Source: Botryotinia globosa
Taxonomy: Eukaryota; Ascomycota; Leotiomycetes; Helotiales; Sclerotiniaceae
Assembly (NCBI GenBank): GCA_014898425.1
Contig: RCSZ01000004.1
Span: 2,418,001 to 2,482,000 of the forward strand
Length of the DNA: 64,000 nucleotides
Reading direction: 5' to 3'
A model generated the notes under the pieces. That model was not told where the DNA came from and did no database searches. It saw only the letters and a program-made list of their open reading frames with translations. A program made the translations under genes and the position numbers. Position 1 is the stretch's first letter, and each line of letters begins with the position of its first letter. Positions 38,116 to 50,193 of the stretch are shown here, piece after piece.

Positions 38116-41100
38116 TGCAGTACAATGTGGAGATGATTTTAAGGAGCGCCACAATTTCTGTCTGTGCAAGTTCTAGTGACAACCTTGGAAGGTCCAGGGG
38201 GTCAGGCCAGTCAAGAAGAACAACAGATATTTGGGTTCCAAACTTTCAGATGTTGCTTTTTTGAATGCCTCAATCGTGCAGCTTTGAAATCACCGAGTTG
38301 AGTGTTTTTAAGGATTTTCAATGACGTGCACTAAGAGAATGGAGAAAAGCTTCCATTCCACCACCTAGAATCCTAGATGCATCAACCAAGCATGCATAGT
38401 AAGTAGTATCCAGAGCCAAATCAATGGAAGGGCCCCCTCGTAGTACTCACGCTCCACACAGCACTACCAGGCGTACTAGCAGCAGTTAGCAACTTACCAT
38501 GGCGAAGATTGGTAGGTCATGGCTTCTACTTGTCCGGAAACAGATATCATTAGGTTAACAGTCACGAAGGATCAAGATCTCATATAGGATTCCAGGATTC
38601 CAGTATTCCAGTATTCCAGTATTCCAATATTCCAATATTCCAGAACCCAAGAATCCCAAGAATCCCAGAATCCCAGAATCCCAGTTCAAAATCTCAACAC
38701 ATCGATCGGAATATAGAAAACCTAGGACTTGGTAAAGACATGATGAGGGGCCGGGACATCAGGCTCAGTGAGTGCATAAAGACCTTCGATGAGAGCCGGG
38801 GTAATGTTCCAAATAGGGTGATATCAATATTGAACTTACCTAGGTAATTCATAGCGTCCGGCTTGGAGTCGGACAATGTGATTAGCAGTTGTGCAACAGA
38901 TAGCAACGATCGGGACAACCCTGTGCCGTGCCGGTAGTGGTGACAGTAATTCGATGCATTTAGCTTATCATCAACGTTTATTAGCCACATAAAAGGTCGC
39001 CTTTTACCTCGCAGTGCATTTCTCAAGCATGTTGACCAACATCGATGGGGATTTTGCAACCTGCCAAATTCCAATGGAGCCTGTACATTTCAGCTAGTAT
39101 GTAATTCCATCGTCGGAGAACAATCGCCATGATGAAATTCTATTGGTCTCGGAATTGGGAAAAGCTGTCTAGTGTCGGAGTGTTCCCAAAGCAGTAAATT
39201 GGTGGCAGGAAGTCGACCAGGTAAGGACGGGCCGACAATCGATCATGCCCGAACCAAGGTGATGGGACTTCATTCCTTCATAAGTGCATACCGAGCTGGA
39301 ATTTAGATCAACACCAAAGTTGATCTGCATTGTATGAAAGAGGAAGGCGACGAACAGGGCCCCGGAAGACTTGTATATTGCTCCGTGGAAGAATTTGTAG
39401 ATCATTTTGCGTACGGAGTATCTATGTTTGATAACCCCCGTACTACTCAAGTAACGAACCACACACAGGTGGGCGATAGTGATACAAAATGACAATCGTG
39501 AATTGTTCCCCAGCCATCTTATATGTACACAGATCCAAAAACCGATAATTAGGCATAATTGCGGTATTTGATAGGTGGATGAGATTGTGGGAGCGATGTG
39601 AAGGGAATTCTCGAATTTGTCTCGTCTCTTCACCAGTGGTTCTTTATTTAGGCTAAATGCATCCATTCATGGCAAAATGACCTGATTAGTATTAGTTGAA
39701 GACTGAAAGCGGTGTCACACAACTTTAGGTGAAATGATTCTTTTTCAACAGCCTTTTCGTGCTCCCCATGTTATCCTCGCACCCTCATACTCTCTCTCTC
39801 AATATAACATATCATCCTTCTGCTTTTACGGTATGCATAAAAGCTCAACTCTAAGGACTTTGAAGCTTCAATACGAGTACGATGCGAATGCATCAAAATC
39901 ACTCGAAATCCACTTCTAATTGGACGAGTATGTACCACCTTTTCGGTGCTGGACTGAATCCTCACATCAACATGGTGATGGTGGCGGCTCCACGGGCACA
40001 GCACTAGAATACTTTTAACTCCACCACGAATCCTTAGTTGTGCCATGTGTCCTTCTCCCATGGCAAGTTCCTTGGTGTGATGTCAGAATGTCAGACTTGC
40101 AGCGCAACTTTTTTTTTTAATTATATAGAATTGGACCGACCCATCCTCATGTTCTTCTGTTCATCGTTTCTCAGCCCACAAGATGTAGCTTTTGGGTCTG
40201 GATTGACTCTAAATAATTGATCTACCTGTCCACATTGTACGATCATCACCTAATAGATTTGCAAGGCAAACGGTAATAATCTACTGCTGGAAGTATTTAC
40301 CATGGATGTTCGTACTATAGTGCTCCAGCCCTATCGAACGGTCAAAAATGGCACCGAGCAGATTAAGATTTTGATACCAACCATGATTTCAAGCAGTGCA
40401 ACTGAGAATCGAGTTGCCCCCATTGCAGCTTCTCAAGATATCTGATCGATTATATACCAATTTCTACCACTAGCCCTGAAATGCTGCTGGATTAGTTCGT
40501 TCACATCCTGTACTTTGAACCCCATGTCGTTTTGCAAAGAATAATGGGGATTTCGTGGAGACTTCGTGGAGACTTCGTGGAGACTGCCGGGGCAGTTACG
40601 TTACTCAGCGACGATCATGGCATGAGCATGGTAAGACTCTGGCGATTGGTCTTCCATTGCTAGTTCGGCCACAACCTATCGCATCCCTCGGTCGGCACCG
40701 AATCGAGCAAGAGCCCGTTCCACTTCAGAGGTTAATATCCACCAATTTTTTTCCCAACTTCCTGATATCGATTGACAAATAAGGGTCGTTGGATATATAA
40801 TACGATGCTATACTTGATATAATTCTACGAAGTTCGTCTTTACAGCATTGGGTTATGGCTCATGAACTTCTGGTCGTGACAGGCTGATAATGTATAAATG
40901 AGTCAAGGGAGGTCTGAGATGTCTGAAAACTGTATAATCACCGAATTGTAAACCCATTGATGTCAGTCGAGCATGCAATGAAAGCTCCCTAAGTAAACAG
41001 TCGATTTGCTTCCTGTTGAACATCATAAGCACAAAGACATCACATTCATGTGCAATATAACTCTTCTGCCAAGTGGCTGCAATTTGTCTGCAATTCTAGT

Positions 41101-41549
41101 CTATTTAACAAGTGCTGAGTAAACCTTTTTTTCTAAAGTCCATGACAATGCCAGATATCTCGAATGAGTGAGAGCATATCTGGGAGAAACAATAACCACC
41201 CTGAGCTTTTGGGCCAGATGGTTCTTTCAAAGAAACTCTGATACTCCCAGTTTTGGGGGGTCCAGAATGGGAACAAACACACAAGGCATTCTTCGGCAAG
41301 CGAAAACTCCATTGGTGAAGTCTAATGAAAAGTAACGAGAAATCCAATGAGAAGGGTATTCGAGCTCCCTTAGAACTCCCAATTGAATTCTAACACCAGA
41401 AGCTGGTACCCGGACAGAGAAAAAGAAATGACAGAAAGAAAATGTTGTCACACATGGTTACTGAATGTCCTACCGTCCCCTTGATTGTTGCAGTGATGTT
41501 CGTCGCGCAGGAACAGTTTCGGTGGACTCCGTATGCGCAGGCTGTTCCT
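37211..41549. other. 4.3 kb with no supported gene
   Basis: Open frames on both strands are short and without motifs. It contains a GAGCACT heptamer array (38084-38111), ATTCCAG/ATCCCAG-type 8-mer arrays (~38585-38685), and three copies of an 11-base unit ACTTCGTGGAG (40550-40582). The 126- and 165-codon minus-strand frames at 38694-39074 and 39169-39666 could be relics but match nothing I recognise. Confidence 0.45.
38084..38111. repeat. heptamer tandem array GAGCACT
   Basis: Four perfect 7-base copies plus a partial fifth. Confidence 0.9.
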
Positions 41550-42068
41550 CTACGTATCACATTGTCGATATTGTTCTTCAGAATAAGTATTGGCGAATGG
41601 TGTGTCCACAGGGGGGTACATAGGGTAATTGCTTGAGTCCATACTCTCCTCGAAGCTGTTGTCATATTGGTTATCCCCTTCATTAATATCCCTCGATGCT
41701 CCTCTTTCTGTGCCCGGTATGATAGGTATGCGCGTTGGCTTGTAACCGTTATTGCCTTCCCCGAAAGGGTCCCCTCCATGTGTTCTTGCCACTGCGCTTA
41801 AAATATAGTATCTTCTTCGCAACGTTTGTGCAGACGCTAACAATCTAGGTGGCCAGCTGTCATTCTCTTGATTTTTTATCTGTTCTAGCGTGAAAGCAGC
41901 AACCACTCCTGCAAAATCACTTTCCTTCACCTTCCCGTATCTGCCATCTACTGCAAACGGCTTACATTCATTCCACAAGAATTTGTCCTCACCCTTGGTC
42001 CACAAATATACGTTTCCACGCACTAGCCTTTTCCAATCAGGTTTTCCGTTGAAACCGGCTGAAGTCAT
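41550..42068 (-). CDS. hypothetical protein, lineage-specific
   Basis: Minus-strand open frame. The first in-frame ATG is at 42068, giving 172 residues; the frame stays open upstream without another ATG up to a stop near 42287, so an upstream exon is possible. The central part (KPDWKRLVRGNVYLWTKGE, FLWNECKPFAVDGRYGKV) is rich in Trp and basic residues and looks like a small folded domain; the last 60 residues are polar and Tyr/Pro-rich. I do not recognise the family. A block about 280 bp upstream of the ATG is duplicated upstream of the next minus-strand gene, so the two may be co-regulated. Confidence 0.4.
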   Translation of the reverse strand: MTSAGFNGKPDWKRLVRGNVYLWTKGEDKFLWNECKPFAVDGRYGKVKESDFAGVVAAFTLEQIKNQENDSWPPRLLASAQTLRRRYYILSAVARTHGGDPFGEGNNGYKPTRIPIIPGTERGASRDINEGDNQYDNSFEESMDSSNYPMYPPVDTPFANTYSEEQYRQCDT

Positions 42069-42351
42069 CACCACGTTTAGATGCTCGGCTAATGAAGGAC
42101 TGAGTGACGGTGCGGAGTTGCAATCGTGTTCAAGATTGGTGGTGTTGAATTGGAGGCAATAGGCAATGCAGCAGCACACTTGGCTGGATTCGATGTTACG
42201 GTAGATATTGATATCGTAAGGGGTTGGACAGGAGTAAAGTGAAGTAGCTTCGGACGAGTGTAGTATTGAAAGAAGTTTGAGATACTAAATGTTGGTGGTA
42301 GATGGCTTGATATGTTTTGTGTTTGGTTGTTTTGCTTTGGGTATTTGACTT

Positions 42352-42430
42352 CGAGTTGATTTTGGAAATGGATGGAGAGGGGATAATTCGAACCTATTTA
42401 AGCACATTTGACCTCACTTGAGCGAGCTTT
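42352..42430. repeat. duplicated promoter block, copy A
   Basis: About 79 bases similar to 44169-44244, sharing TTTGGAAATGGA and TTCGAACCTATTT exactly and the same order of flanking motifs. It lies upstream of the 41550-42068 gene, with TGACT motifs on its far side (~42444, 42467, 42507). Confidence 0.7.
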
Positions 42431-43150
42431 GAGGGAGAGATTATGACTGAGAATATTCTCATTTTGTGACTAGAATTTGTCAATTTGAATTTTGAAATAA
42501 CAGTTCTGACTCGATATCAACATTATGATTGTAGATAGCGATCTTTGTGAGTAATAAAAGGCCATAAGTGATTGAAAATAGCCATTATCACTAGTAAATT
42601 AGCGGGTGCACGAAATTGTGAGGAGAATCCTTAGATTTGAAGATAGCTTTTGCATCATCATCTTGACATCCCAATGACAAAGGAAAATGAAGAATTTGTG
42701 AGGCTTCACACAACTCCAGAGCTTGATTTTTCTCCACCAATGTAGTGCAACGTGGTCAGCCAGATAGAGAGGCTTTGGATTTTCATATTGGTGCTCTTTA
42801 TTAATAGAGGTTTCCCTCTTCACAATCTTGTGACATCGACTTGTTCCACCATCGATTAAGCTCATCCTGTGAATAATCGTACATGCTGTCCGCTGTTGGT
42901 ACAGTAATACTGGGAGGTACTGGGGGTTCATAACTGGTCGTAGACGACGAATAGTAATGACCGCTTATAGGCTGTGCGAACGATGTTCCGAATCCTGCGG
43001 ATTCATACCTGGCAGGCATCTCAGGTCTTGCAGTAACATAAACTCCTGCAAGTGATAAGGAATTGTTGCTGTTCGTAGGTGGTCCAGAATCACAATAGAT
43101 TGTAGGGGGCGGGTCAGATCTGCTGTTCGCTGTTTGTATATGAGTATGAG

Positions 43151-43218
43151 TATTGGGAGGTGCTGAGTATTGGGAGGTGCTGAGTATTGGGAGGTGCTGA
43201 GTATTGGGAGGTGCTGAG
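43151..43218. repeat. 17-bp tandem repeat, four copies
   Basis: Four perfect copies of TATTGGGAGGTGCTGAG lie inside the tail of the minus-strand basic-repeat gene. The period is not a multiple of three. Confidence 0.95.
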
Positions 43219-43540
43219 TATCCAATATTGTTCATAGACAATGGATTATAATGATCTTTTGTTGGCGGAAAGTCAGATCTGCTGTGTGCTGTTTGTCCAG
43301 GATTACTGGGAGGTAGTGAGGTTCTCATACCAGTCATAGTAAACGCAGAATTATGATCTGGACTTAGGGTGCTGTCAGATTCAAGGACTTTGGTGCTTTC
43401 AGGACCCACAGAACGATTGTCGCTTGTAGAGGATGTGAAGCTTTCGTTTCTTTTGGATACTGCTGCTTGTTCTTTCGCTCTCTTGGCGTCACTTCTCTGC
43501 AATACTGACTTTTTTTTTCAATTCCCTTTTCCGTAATTTT

Positions 43541-43830
43541 CTGTTTATCTCGTCCATCCTCGCTCTCGATTTTTCAGGGTTTTCTTTGGCCAATTCTTGA
43601 TGGTTTTCCCGACGAGTTGCAGCTTTCTATCTCTTTCCATTCTCGCTATCTCGGGGTTATTTATATCCCTTTCTTTCGCTTTTCTGTTTATCTCGTCCAT
43701 CCTCGCTCTCGCTTTTTTGGGGTTTTCTTCGGCCAATTTTTGACGGTTTTCCCGACGAGTTGCAGCTTTTCTATCTCTCTTCCCTTTGGCTACCTCGGGA
43801 TCAAATTTATTCATTGCTGCTCTGTTTTCC
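43541..43830 (-). repeat. 144-bp direct duplication inside the basic-repeat gene
   Basis: CTGTTTATCTCGTCCATCCTCGCTCTCG begins at 43541 and again at 43684, and similarity continues through each unit (first 18 bases of the motif are identical). Copy spacing is 143 instead of 144 because the downstream-coding copy lacks one T. Confidence 0.8.
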
Positions 43831-44168
43831 TGTGCATCTTTGGCTCCCTTATCGCTCCGCTTTCTGAGTTCTTCTGGGGTCGGCATGGTTTTGATCCGTG
43901 GGTACTGAAATCGAAGCCTAGAAAAGGCTAAGTAGACGATTCAGCTATTCCGGGGTCGTTAGTGATGTATGTTGGGCCTTGACGTAGTGATTTATGGCTT
44001 GAGCTTTGAGCCGGTGCCTGATATCGAGCTATATGGCCGAGACGGAGTGGTGATGGTCGGATCTGGTAAATGGTTTGATATGGACAGGTAATATGAAGTT
44101 AGGATATGGAAGCAATATGGAGAGCGAAATGTTTTGTATTCGGTGATTTTGTTCTGAATGTTTGTGTT

Positions 44169-44244
44169 CGAGTTGGTTTTGGAAATGGACAAAGGGGAGG
44201 TTGCTTCGAACCTATTTGAACCCATTTGTCCTCGCTTTAGCTTG
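44169..44244. repeat. duplicated promoter block, copy B
   Basis: Counterpart of 42352-42430, placed ~280 bp upstream of the basic-repeat gene start. Confidence 0.7.
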
Positions 44245-44259
44245 AAAAATATTTCATCA

Positions 44260-44777
44260 TGACTGGAAGTCTCTCTATTTGATGGCAAGAGACAGATGTC
44301 TTGACTCCCAACGGCGATTTCCCCACCCAATATCGACAGAGTGACTGTGAAAAATATCCTTCGTGAGTGTGAATAGGCTCATGAATGACTGAAATGAGTG
44401 ACATGACGTATATTGTTCGACTTTTTCGGCTGCGGATAAGCATGATGATGGGCGAGAAGTACCTCTTTGAGTGGGAATTGGCAGATGGATGACTAGAAAT
44501 TAACATGTTGATTCATGACTAGATTTCGACTCGAAATGCACATGGTGACTATGAATAATCACGCCCACGAATATGGGAACCATGATGATTACTATGTTTA
44601 AAATGATATGTGATTCGAAACGTCAATATTCAGTGTTATGAGTATCCTCTATGACTGAAAATGTCTGCATTGACTCCTGTCATAGCATTTTGGACTTATG
44701 ACAGACATATTCACTTGTATGGTCACGCCATGATTAAGTAAAGTAGTATTTATCACATATGGGCTGAAATTTTGACT
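44260..44777 (+). promoter_or_regulatory. array of ten TGACT motifs
   Basis: TGACT occurs at 44260, 44302, 44342, 44386, 44490, 44516, 44546, 44652, 44671 and 44773, all on the plus strand; three of the ten read TGACTC. TGACTC is half of the Gcn4/CpcA/AP-1 site. Chance would give roughly one per kilobase per strand. A regulatory role is inferred; the array may instead be a decayed minisatellite. Confidence 0.4.
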
Positions 44778-46383
44778 CGAGATATTGTATTCTGAGTGGG
44801 AATGGAAAGAATGATAATGCAGGACAGTAATCGTATACATTTATAAAGCACGACATGAAGAATGCAATTTATCCCGCTCATCTCTCACTACCCGTAGTCT
44901 ATTTACCTAGAAGTCCCATCCACTCTCTTGGCTGGCGAATCTTTAGGAATAGAGCTGGGCTCTCGAATTTTCTGACAACCCTTCCCCCTTTATCGCCCGC
45001 TCGGTGCTAATAAAACAAGGGTAATCTAAGCTTCACATCAATACTTGCCTTCCCACACATATACTCAGCGCACACAAGACTCTCTGCCGTACGTATATGG
45101 AGGCTCAATCGATCTCGTCATCAATAGCTCTCGAGACCTCACCTGTAAAATATATAAACGATCCCAGATCCAGCTCCTACCACAAGAAGAACTTTTCAAG
45201 ATGAAGTTTTACCACTAAGCCAAACAAATCTTCCATCCGGTGCATGATATGCTCATTTTTTCGAGATAACTTTCCATAAAACTCGGTAGAGAGTTCCTGG
45301 GCATAATGGGTAACTGATATACAAAGCGTTCTGGTCAAAAGATATCAGGAAGGTTTCAAGAATCTCGCTTTGTAGGTACGCAAATACTCAATGTACAATT
45401 GATCAATGAGCTGGGGCACTATCATCCAAGCTTCAGGCAATGAATGCTCTTTAGTATAAGATTTCTGGAGACAGCATAACAAACGACATAACACTGAAGA
45501 AAGGAAATTGTAAACAATCTTAGATTCATTGCCATTGAACTTAATACGTAACCCGCTCGCTTGAGCGTTCGTGCAGTTGGCCCACCACTTTTTTCTCCTT
45601 TAGATCTTTGCTTTAACATGTGCAGTGGTCCCCTTGAACTTTAAATGACTTCTCCTATCACCCATTGCCAACATGGAAATAGTACTATCCTCCGCTCCAT
45701 CTTATTCAACCGCAGGGTCCCCAGCTTCCAATCCAAGCAACTCTTATACATGCCTGGAACAAAATTTCGGACATTTCATGAGAGAACCACATTATCTGGT
45801 TCCAAAGCTACTATACCTGTTAACTTATCTAAAACACTCCTTGAAATGTGGCGAGTGGGGTGCTAGTAAGGATGTTCTGATTATATCTTTCCAGCGAATG
45901 TCGATTTTCGAGGCCCGAAGATGAATATTTGAGACCTGTGAGTCTGAATGGATGCGCCGCAGAAAAAAAGCGTAGAACAGGTGCACTTCGGTTAATTACG
46001 CTAGTTGACTTTTTCGCGGTCTCGTCTCTCTAAGCTGTATTGACTTGACTTCTGCTCGTGGTAAATCGGGTATAATATGGAATTATTGCACGACTGTGAG
46101 ATAATCAAGCACCTGCTGTGACATGACTAGATCCTAGTACTAGTCTACTACGGTGTCAATACTACACGCATTTACATTCAAGTGATGCGAAATTGTACAG
46201 ACTATCAATGAAAGTCTGGTGTGTTGGGATAAAGTTTATGGATGAGGAGGGGTACGGAACGGAATAATCAATTGATCCGAGGTTGCTGCGGACCCAATTT
46301 GTGTTGTTTACTCTCACGCGCAAATCAAAATATAAATAATTACGACTTTACGACCAACGATATTACGACTCAACACCGCCATA

Positions 46384-49300
46384 ATGAGGGTAGTAGAAGT
46401 CATCATAGATGTATGTCTCATCAAATAAATTCATCAAAATCCTTAGATATCTTGACTAACTCATGTCCAGGGTTTCAAATCGTACGCTGTGCGTACCGTA
46501 ATTTCAGGATGGTAAACAATGCAAACGAAAGATTCTTTGGTACATATTCTTACATCTGTTTTAGGGATGAGAGTTTCAATTCGATTACTGGTCTGAATGG
46601 TAGTGGCAAATCAAATATCCTCGACTCAATATGTTTTGTTCTTGGTATTACGAATATGACAACGGTTCGGGCGCAGAATCTTCAGGTATATTACAACCCC
46701 TCACATGGGCATGAAACGTATTGACGGACCTCTTCAGGATCTGATATACAAGCGTGGACAAGCTGGAGTAACGAAAGCTAGTGTGACGATTGTTTTCGAC
46801 AATCGAGACAAGAAGAAATCGCCCATTGGATTTGAGGAATACGCTCAAATAAGTGTTACTCGACAAATTGTCCTGGGGGGTACCAGCAAATATCTTATAA
46901 ATGGACATCGAGCACAGCAACAAACCGTGCAAAACCTTTTCCAATCCGTTCAGCTCAATATCAACAACCCCAATTTCTTGATTATGCAAGGACGAATTAC
47001 AAAAGTGCTGAACATGAAAGCGGTTGAAATTCTTGCCATGATTGAGGAGGCGGCAGGTACACGAATGTTCGAGGATAGGAGAGACAAGGCTTTCAAGACA
47101 ATGGCTAAGAAGGAAATGAAGGTCCAAGAGATCACTGAGTTATTGAAAGAGGAAATCGAGCCAAAGTTGGAGAAGCTGCGGACGGAGAAACGGGCTTTCC
47201 TGGATTATCAACAAACACAGAACGATTTGGAGAGACTCACAAGAGTCGTGGTGGCGCATGATTACTTGAAGAATCAAGAAAAGGTTGCCCAATCAGCTAA
47301 CGATCTCGAGCTCAAGAAACAACGGGCGATAGAATTGGAGGAATCGGCGAGTCGGCTGAAAAGCGAGATCTCATTCTTGGAAGAAGATATCAAACGGGTG
47401 AAGGCACAGCGGGAGAAAGAATTAAAGAAGGGTGGAAAAGCCTCAGCTTTAGAAGAAGAGGTTAAGAAATATTCTCATGAATTGGTTCGACTTGCGACGG
47501 TCATGGATCTGAAAAAATCGAGTATGGCGGAAGAGCAGGAACGAAAGTTGGCAACTCAAAAGACGGTTTCCGAGATGGAATCTCTACTCAAACAGAAAAC
47601 CAAGGTTTACGAAAAGTTACAATCGCAATACAATAAGGCCAAGGAAGATTTAGAGAAGCAAAATTTAGAAGCAGAGACAAAAGAGGAACTTTTGCAAACT
47701 TTACAAACTGGTGTCGCATCCAAAGAAGGTCAGGAGAGTGGATACCAGGGTCAATTACAAGATGCTAGGAATCGACTGAGTGCTTCCTCTACCGAGCAAG
47801 AGCAAGCAAAGTTGAAGATTAATCATCTCGAGAAGAGAATCAAGGAAGAAGAGCCAAGGTCGAAAAAGGCTAAAGAGCAGAATGCTGGGCTACTTGGAGA
47901 CCTTGAGGGATTACGATCTCAAGCTCAGAAACTTGAAAAGGAGCTTCAGAAATTAGGCTTCGAAGCAGGCAAGGAGGATGATATGTACAAGCAAGAATCG
48001 ACTATTCAGCAAAATATCCGAAGGATCCGGGAACAGGCAGATGGATTGAAACGTAAAGTAGCAAATGTGGACTTCAATTACTCAGATCCTGCTCCAAACT
48101 TCGATAGATCGAAAGTTAAGGGTTTGGTGGCTCAACTTTTCACAATTGATAAGAACCACACAGCTGCGGGAACGGCCCTTGAGATTTGTGCAGGTGGCCG
48201 TCTGTACAATGTTGTCGTTGACACGGAAGTTACTGGTACACAATTACTTCAAAATGGAAAATTAAGGAAGCGAGTCACTATTATCCCTCTAAACAAGATT
48301 GCCGCTTTCCGAGCTTCGGCGGAAAAGATTGGTGCTGCTCAAAGAATTGCCCCGGGCAAAGTTGATCTCGCACTGTCCTTGGTTGGTTACGATGAAGAAG
48401 TTTCGACTGCTATGGATTACGTATTCGGGAACACTCTCATCTGCGCAGACGCTGCTACAGCTAAGCGAGTTACATTTGACCCTTCTGTTCGTATGAAGAG
48501 TATCACATTGGAAGGTGACTCTTATGATCCATCTGGTACACTATCTGGAGGTAGTTCTCCAAACTCAAGTGGAGTTTTAGTAACTATGCAGAAGTTAAAT
48601 GAGCTCAACAAAGAACTCAAATCACAAGAGAGAGAGCTGGCTGATCTTCAGGCCACCATTGCCAGAGAGAAGAAGAAGATGGACCAAGCACGAAAGATCA
48701 AACAAGAATTAGATCTCAAGTCTCATGAGGTCAAGCTTACGGAAGAACAAATCGGAAGCAACTCCTCCTCATCCATTATCCAGGAGATCGAGAATATGAA
48801 GGCTAGCATTATTCAACTCAAGCAGGACCTTGTCGAAGCAAAGAAACGACAGGATGAAGCTACAAAAGATATCAAACGCATTGAGAAGGATATGAAAGAG
48901 TTTGACAGCAATAAAGATGGCAAGCTTGTTGAGTTGCAAAGCTCTCTTGATTCTCTGAGAAAGGCACTCACCAAGAACTCTGCGGCTGTTAAGGCACTAC
49001 ATAAAGAGTTGCAAAGTGCCCAAATGGACACAGAACAAGTTGGAGGTGATCTTTCAAATGCTCAAGAACAACTTCAGGAAGTTGAGCAAACATTGAAAGC
49101 CCAAGAAGAGGAAATTACGAGTTTAGTCTCCGAGCAGGCCCAGGTCAAGGTTGGTAATCATCTTAAAATCATATGCACGAAACTAATATAGTGTAGGATT
49201 CGCATGATATCTCACAGGCACATCTCGACGATGAACGAGCTAAATTGACAGGATTTGATGATGAATTACATTCTCTTGAGCAAGCATCAAGATCAAAATC

Positions 49301-50193
49301 TTCTCGCATCACCGAAGAAGGTTTAGAAATGCAAAAGCTTGGTCATCAGATTGAGAAGTTTCACAAAGAGCAACAAGCGGCTGTGCAAACAGTATCGCAC
49401 ATGGAACAAGAGCACGAATGGATCGTTGACGAGAAAGATAATTTTGGTCGAACTGGAACTCCTTACGATTTCAAGAGTCAAAATATCGCAGAATGTAAAG
49501 CTACATTGAGGAATCTTACCGAGCGCTCTCAAGGGATGAAAAAGAAGATCAATCCTAAGGTCATGAACATGATTGAAAGTGTCGAGAAGAAGGAAATTGC
49601 ACTCAAGAACATGATGAAGACCGTCATTAGAGATAAGAAGAAGATTGAAGAAACTATTAGCAGTCTTGATGAGTATAAGAAAAAAGCTTTGCTAGAGACA
49701 TGGCAAAAGGTCAATAAAAATTTCGGACAAATCTTCGCCGAATTATTACCAGGCAGTTTTGCAAAGTTGGATCCTCCCGAGGGAAAGACAATCGCCGATG
49801 GTTTAGAAGTCAAGGTATCTCTTGGTAAAGTGTGGAAACAGAGTTTAACAGAATTGAGTGGTGGACAAAGGTATTTCCTTCTCCAAGCTTTTTGACTACA
49901 GATGCATTTACTAACTCACTAATCACAGATCGCTGATTGCACTCTCACTCATCATGGCTCTATTACAATTCAACCCAGCCCCAATCTATATCCTCGATGA
50001 AGTAGATGCTGCGCTTGATTTGTCACATACACAAAATATTGGTCGTTTGATCAAGACTCGTTTTGGTGGTAGTCAATTTATTGTTGTTAGTTTGAAAGAT
50101 GGCATGTTCCAAAATGCGAATCGCATTTTTAGAACGAGGTTTAGTGAAGGAACGAGTGTGGTGCAGAGTTTGACGGCGGCAGATTTTAATTGA
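46384..50193 (+). CDS. SMC2: condensin subunit SMC2
   Basis: Exons 46384-46410, 46471-46511, 46565-46685, 46738-49149, 49197-49870 and 49929-50193, 1179 residues, the usual SMC2 length. With SMC4 it forms the ATPase core of condensin, which compacts mitotic chromosomes. The N-terminus [15 protein letters not shown] leads into Walker [10 protein letters not shown] (~32-40). Two long coiled coils flank a hinge at ~523-670 ([33 protein letters not shown]). The C-terminal head has the signature LSGGQRSL near 1086 and Walker [14 protein letters not shown] near 1111. Introns of 47-60 bp cluster at the 5' end and before the head; each junction restores a conserved motif. The start is fixed by the family N-terminus. 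Upstream is divergent, non-coding DNA. Confidence 0.97.

Larger units (their letters stand above)
42801..43886 (-). pseudogene. basic repeat protein gene with two compensating frameshifts
   Basis: Reading from ATG 43886, the first ~95 codons are Lys/Arg/Glu-rich and contain one copy of a 48-codon unit (ATRRENRQKLAEENPKKARA...). A second copy follows 143 bp later and has lost one base in a T-run at 43624-43626, compared directly with copy one. The frame returns at a run of nine T (43510-43518), after which a 230-codon Ser/Pro/Tyr-rich tail reads in the original frame to the stop at 42801. The N-terminal and tail frames are identical, so the two indels cancel. The tail contains a 17-bp tandem repeat. 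I recognise no domain; a basic nucleic-acid-binding head is possible. It may be an active allele elsewhere, a sequencing artefact or a decaying gene. Confidence 0.55.
43887..46383. other. 2.5 kb without supported gene; promoter side of two divergent genes
   Basis: Upstream region of the minus-strand basic-repeat gene and of SMC2. It holds the duplicated promoter block and the TGACT array. Open frames at 45422-45924 and elsewhere show no domain. Confidence 0.5.

Noticed and set aside
38694..39666. Two minus-strand ORFs of 126 and 165 codons
   Set aside because: They might be relics, but no family motif is visible and I could not connect them by splicing.
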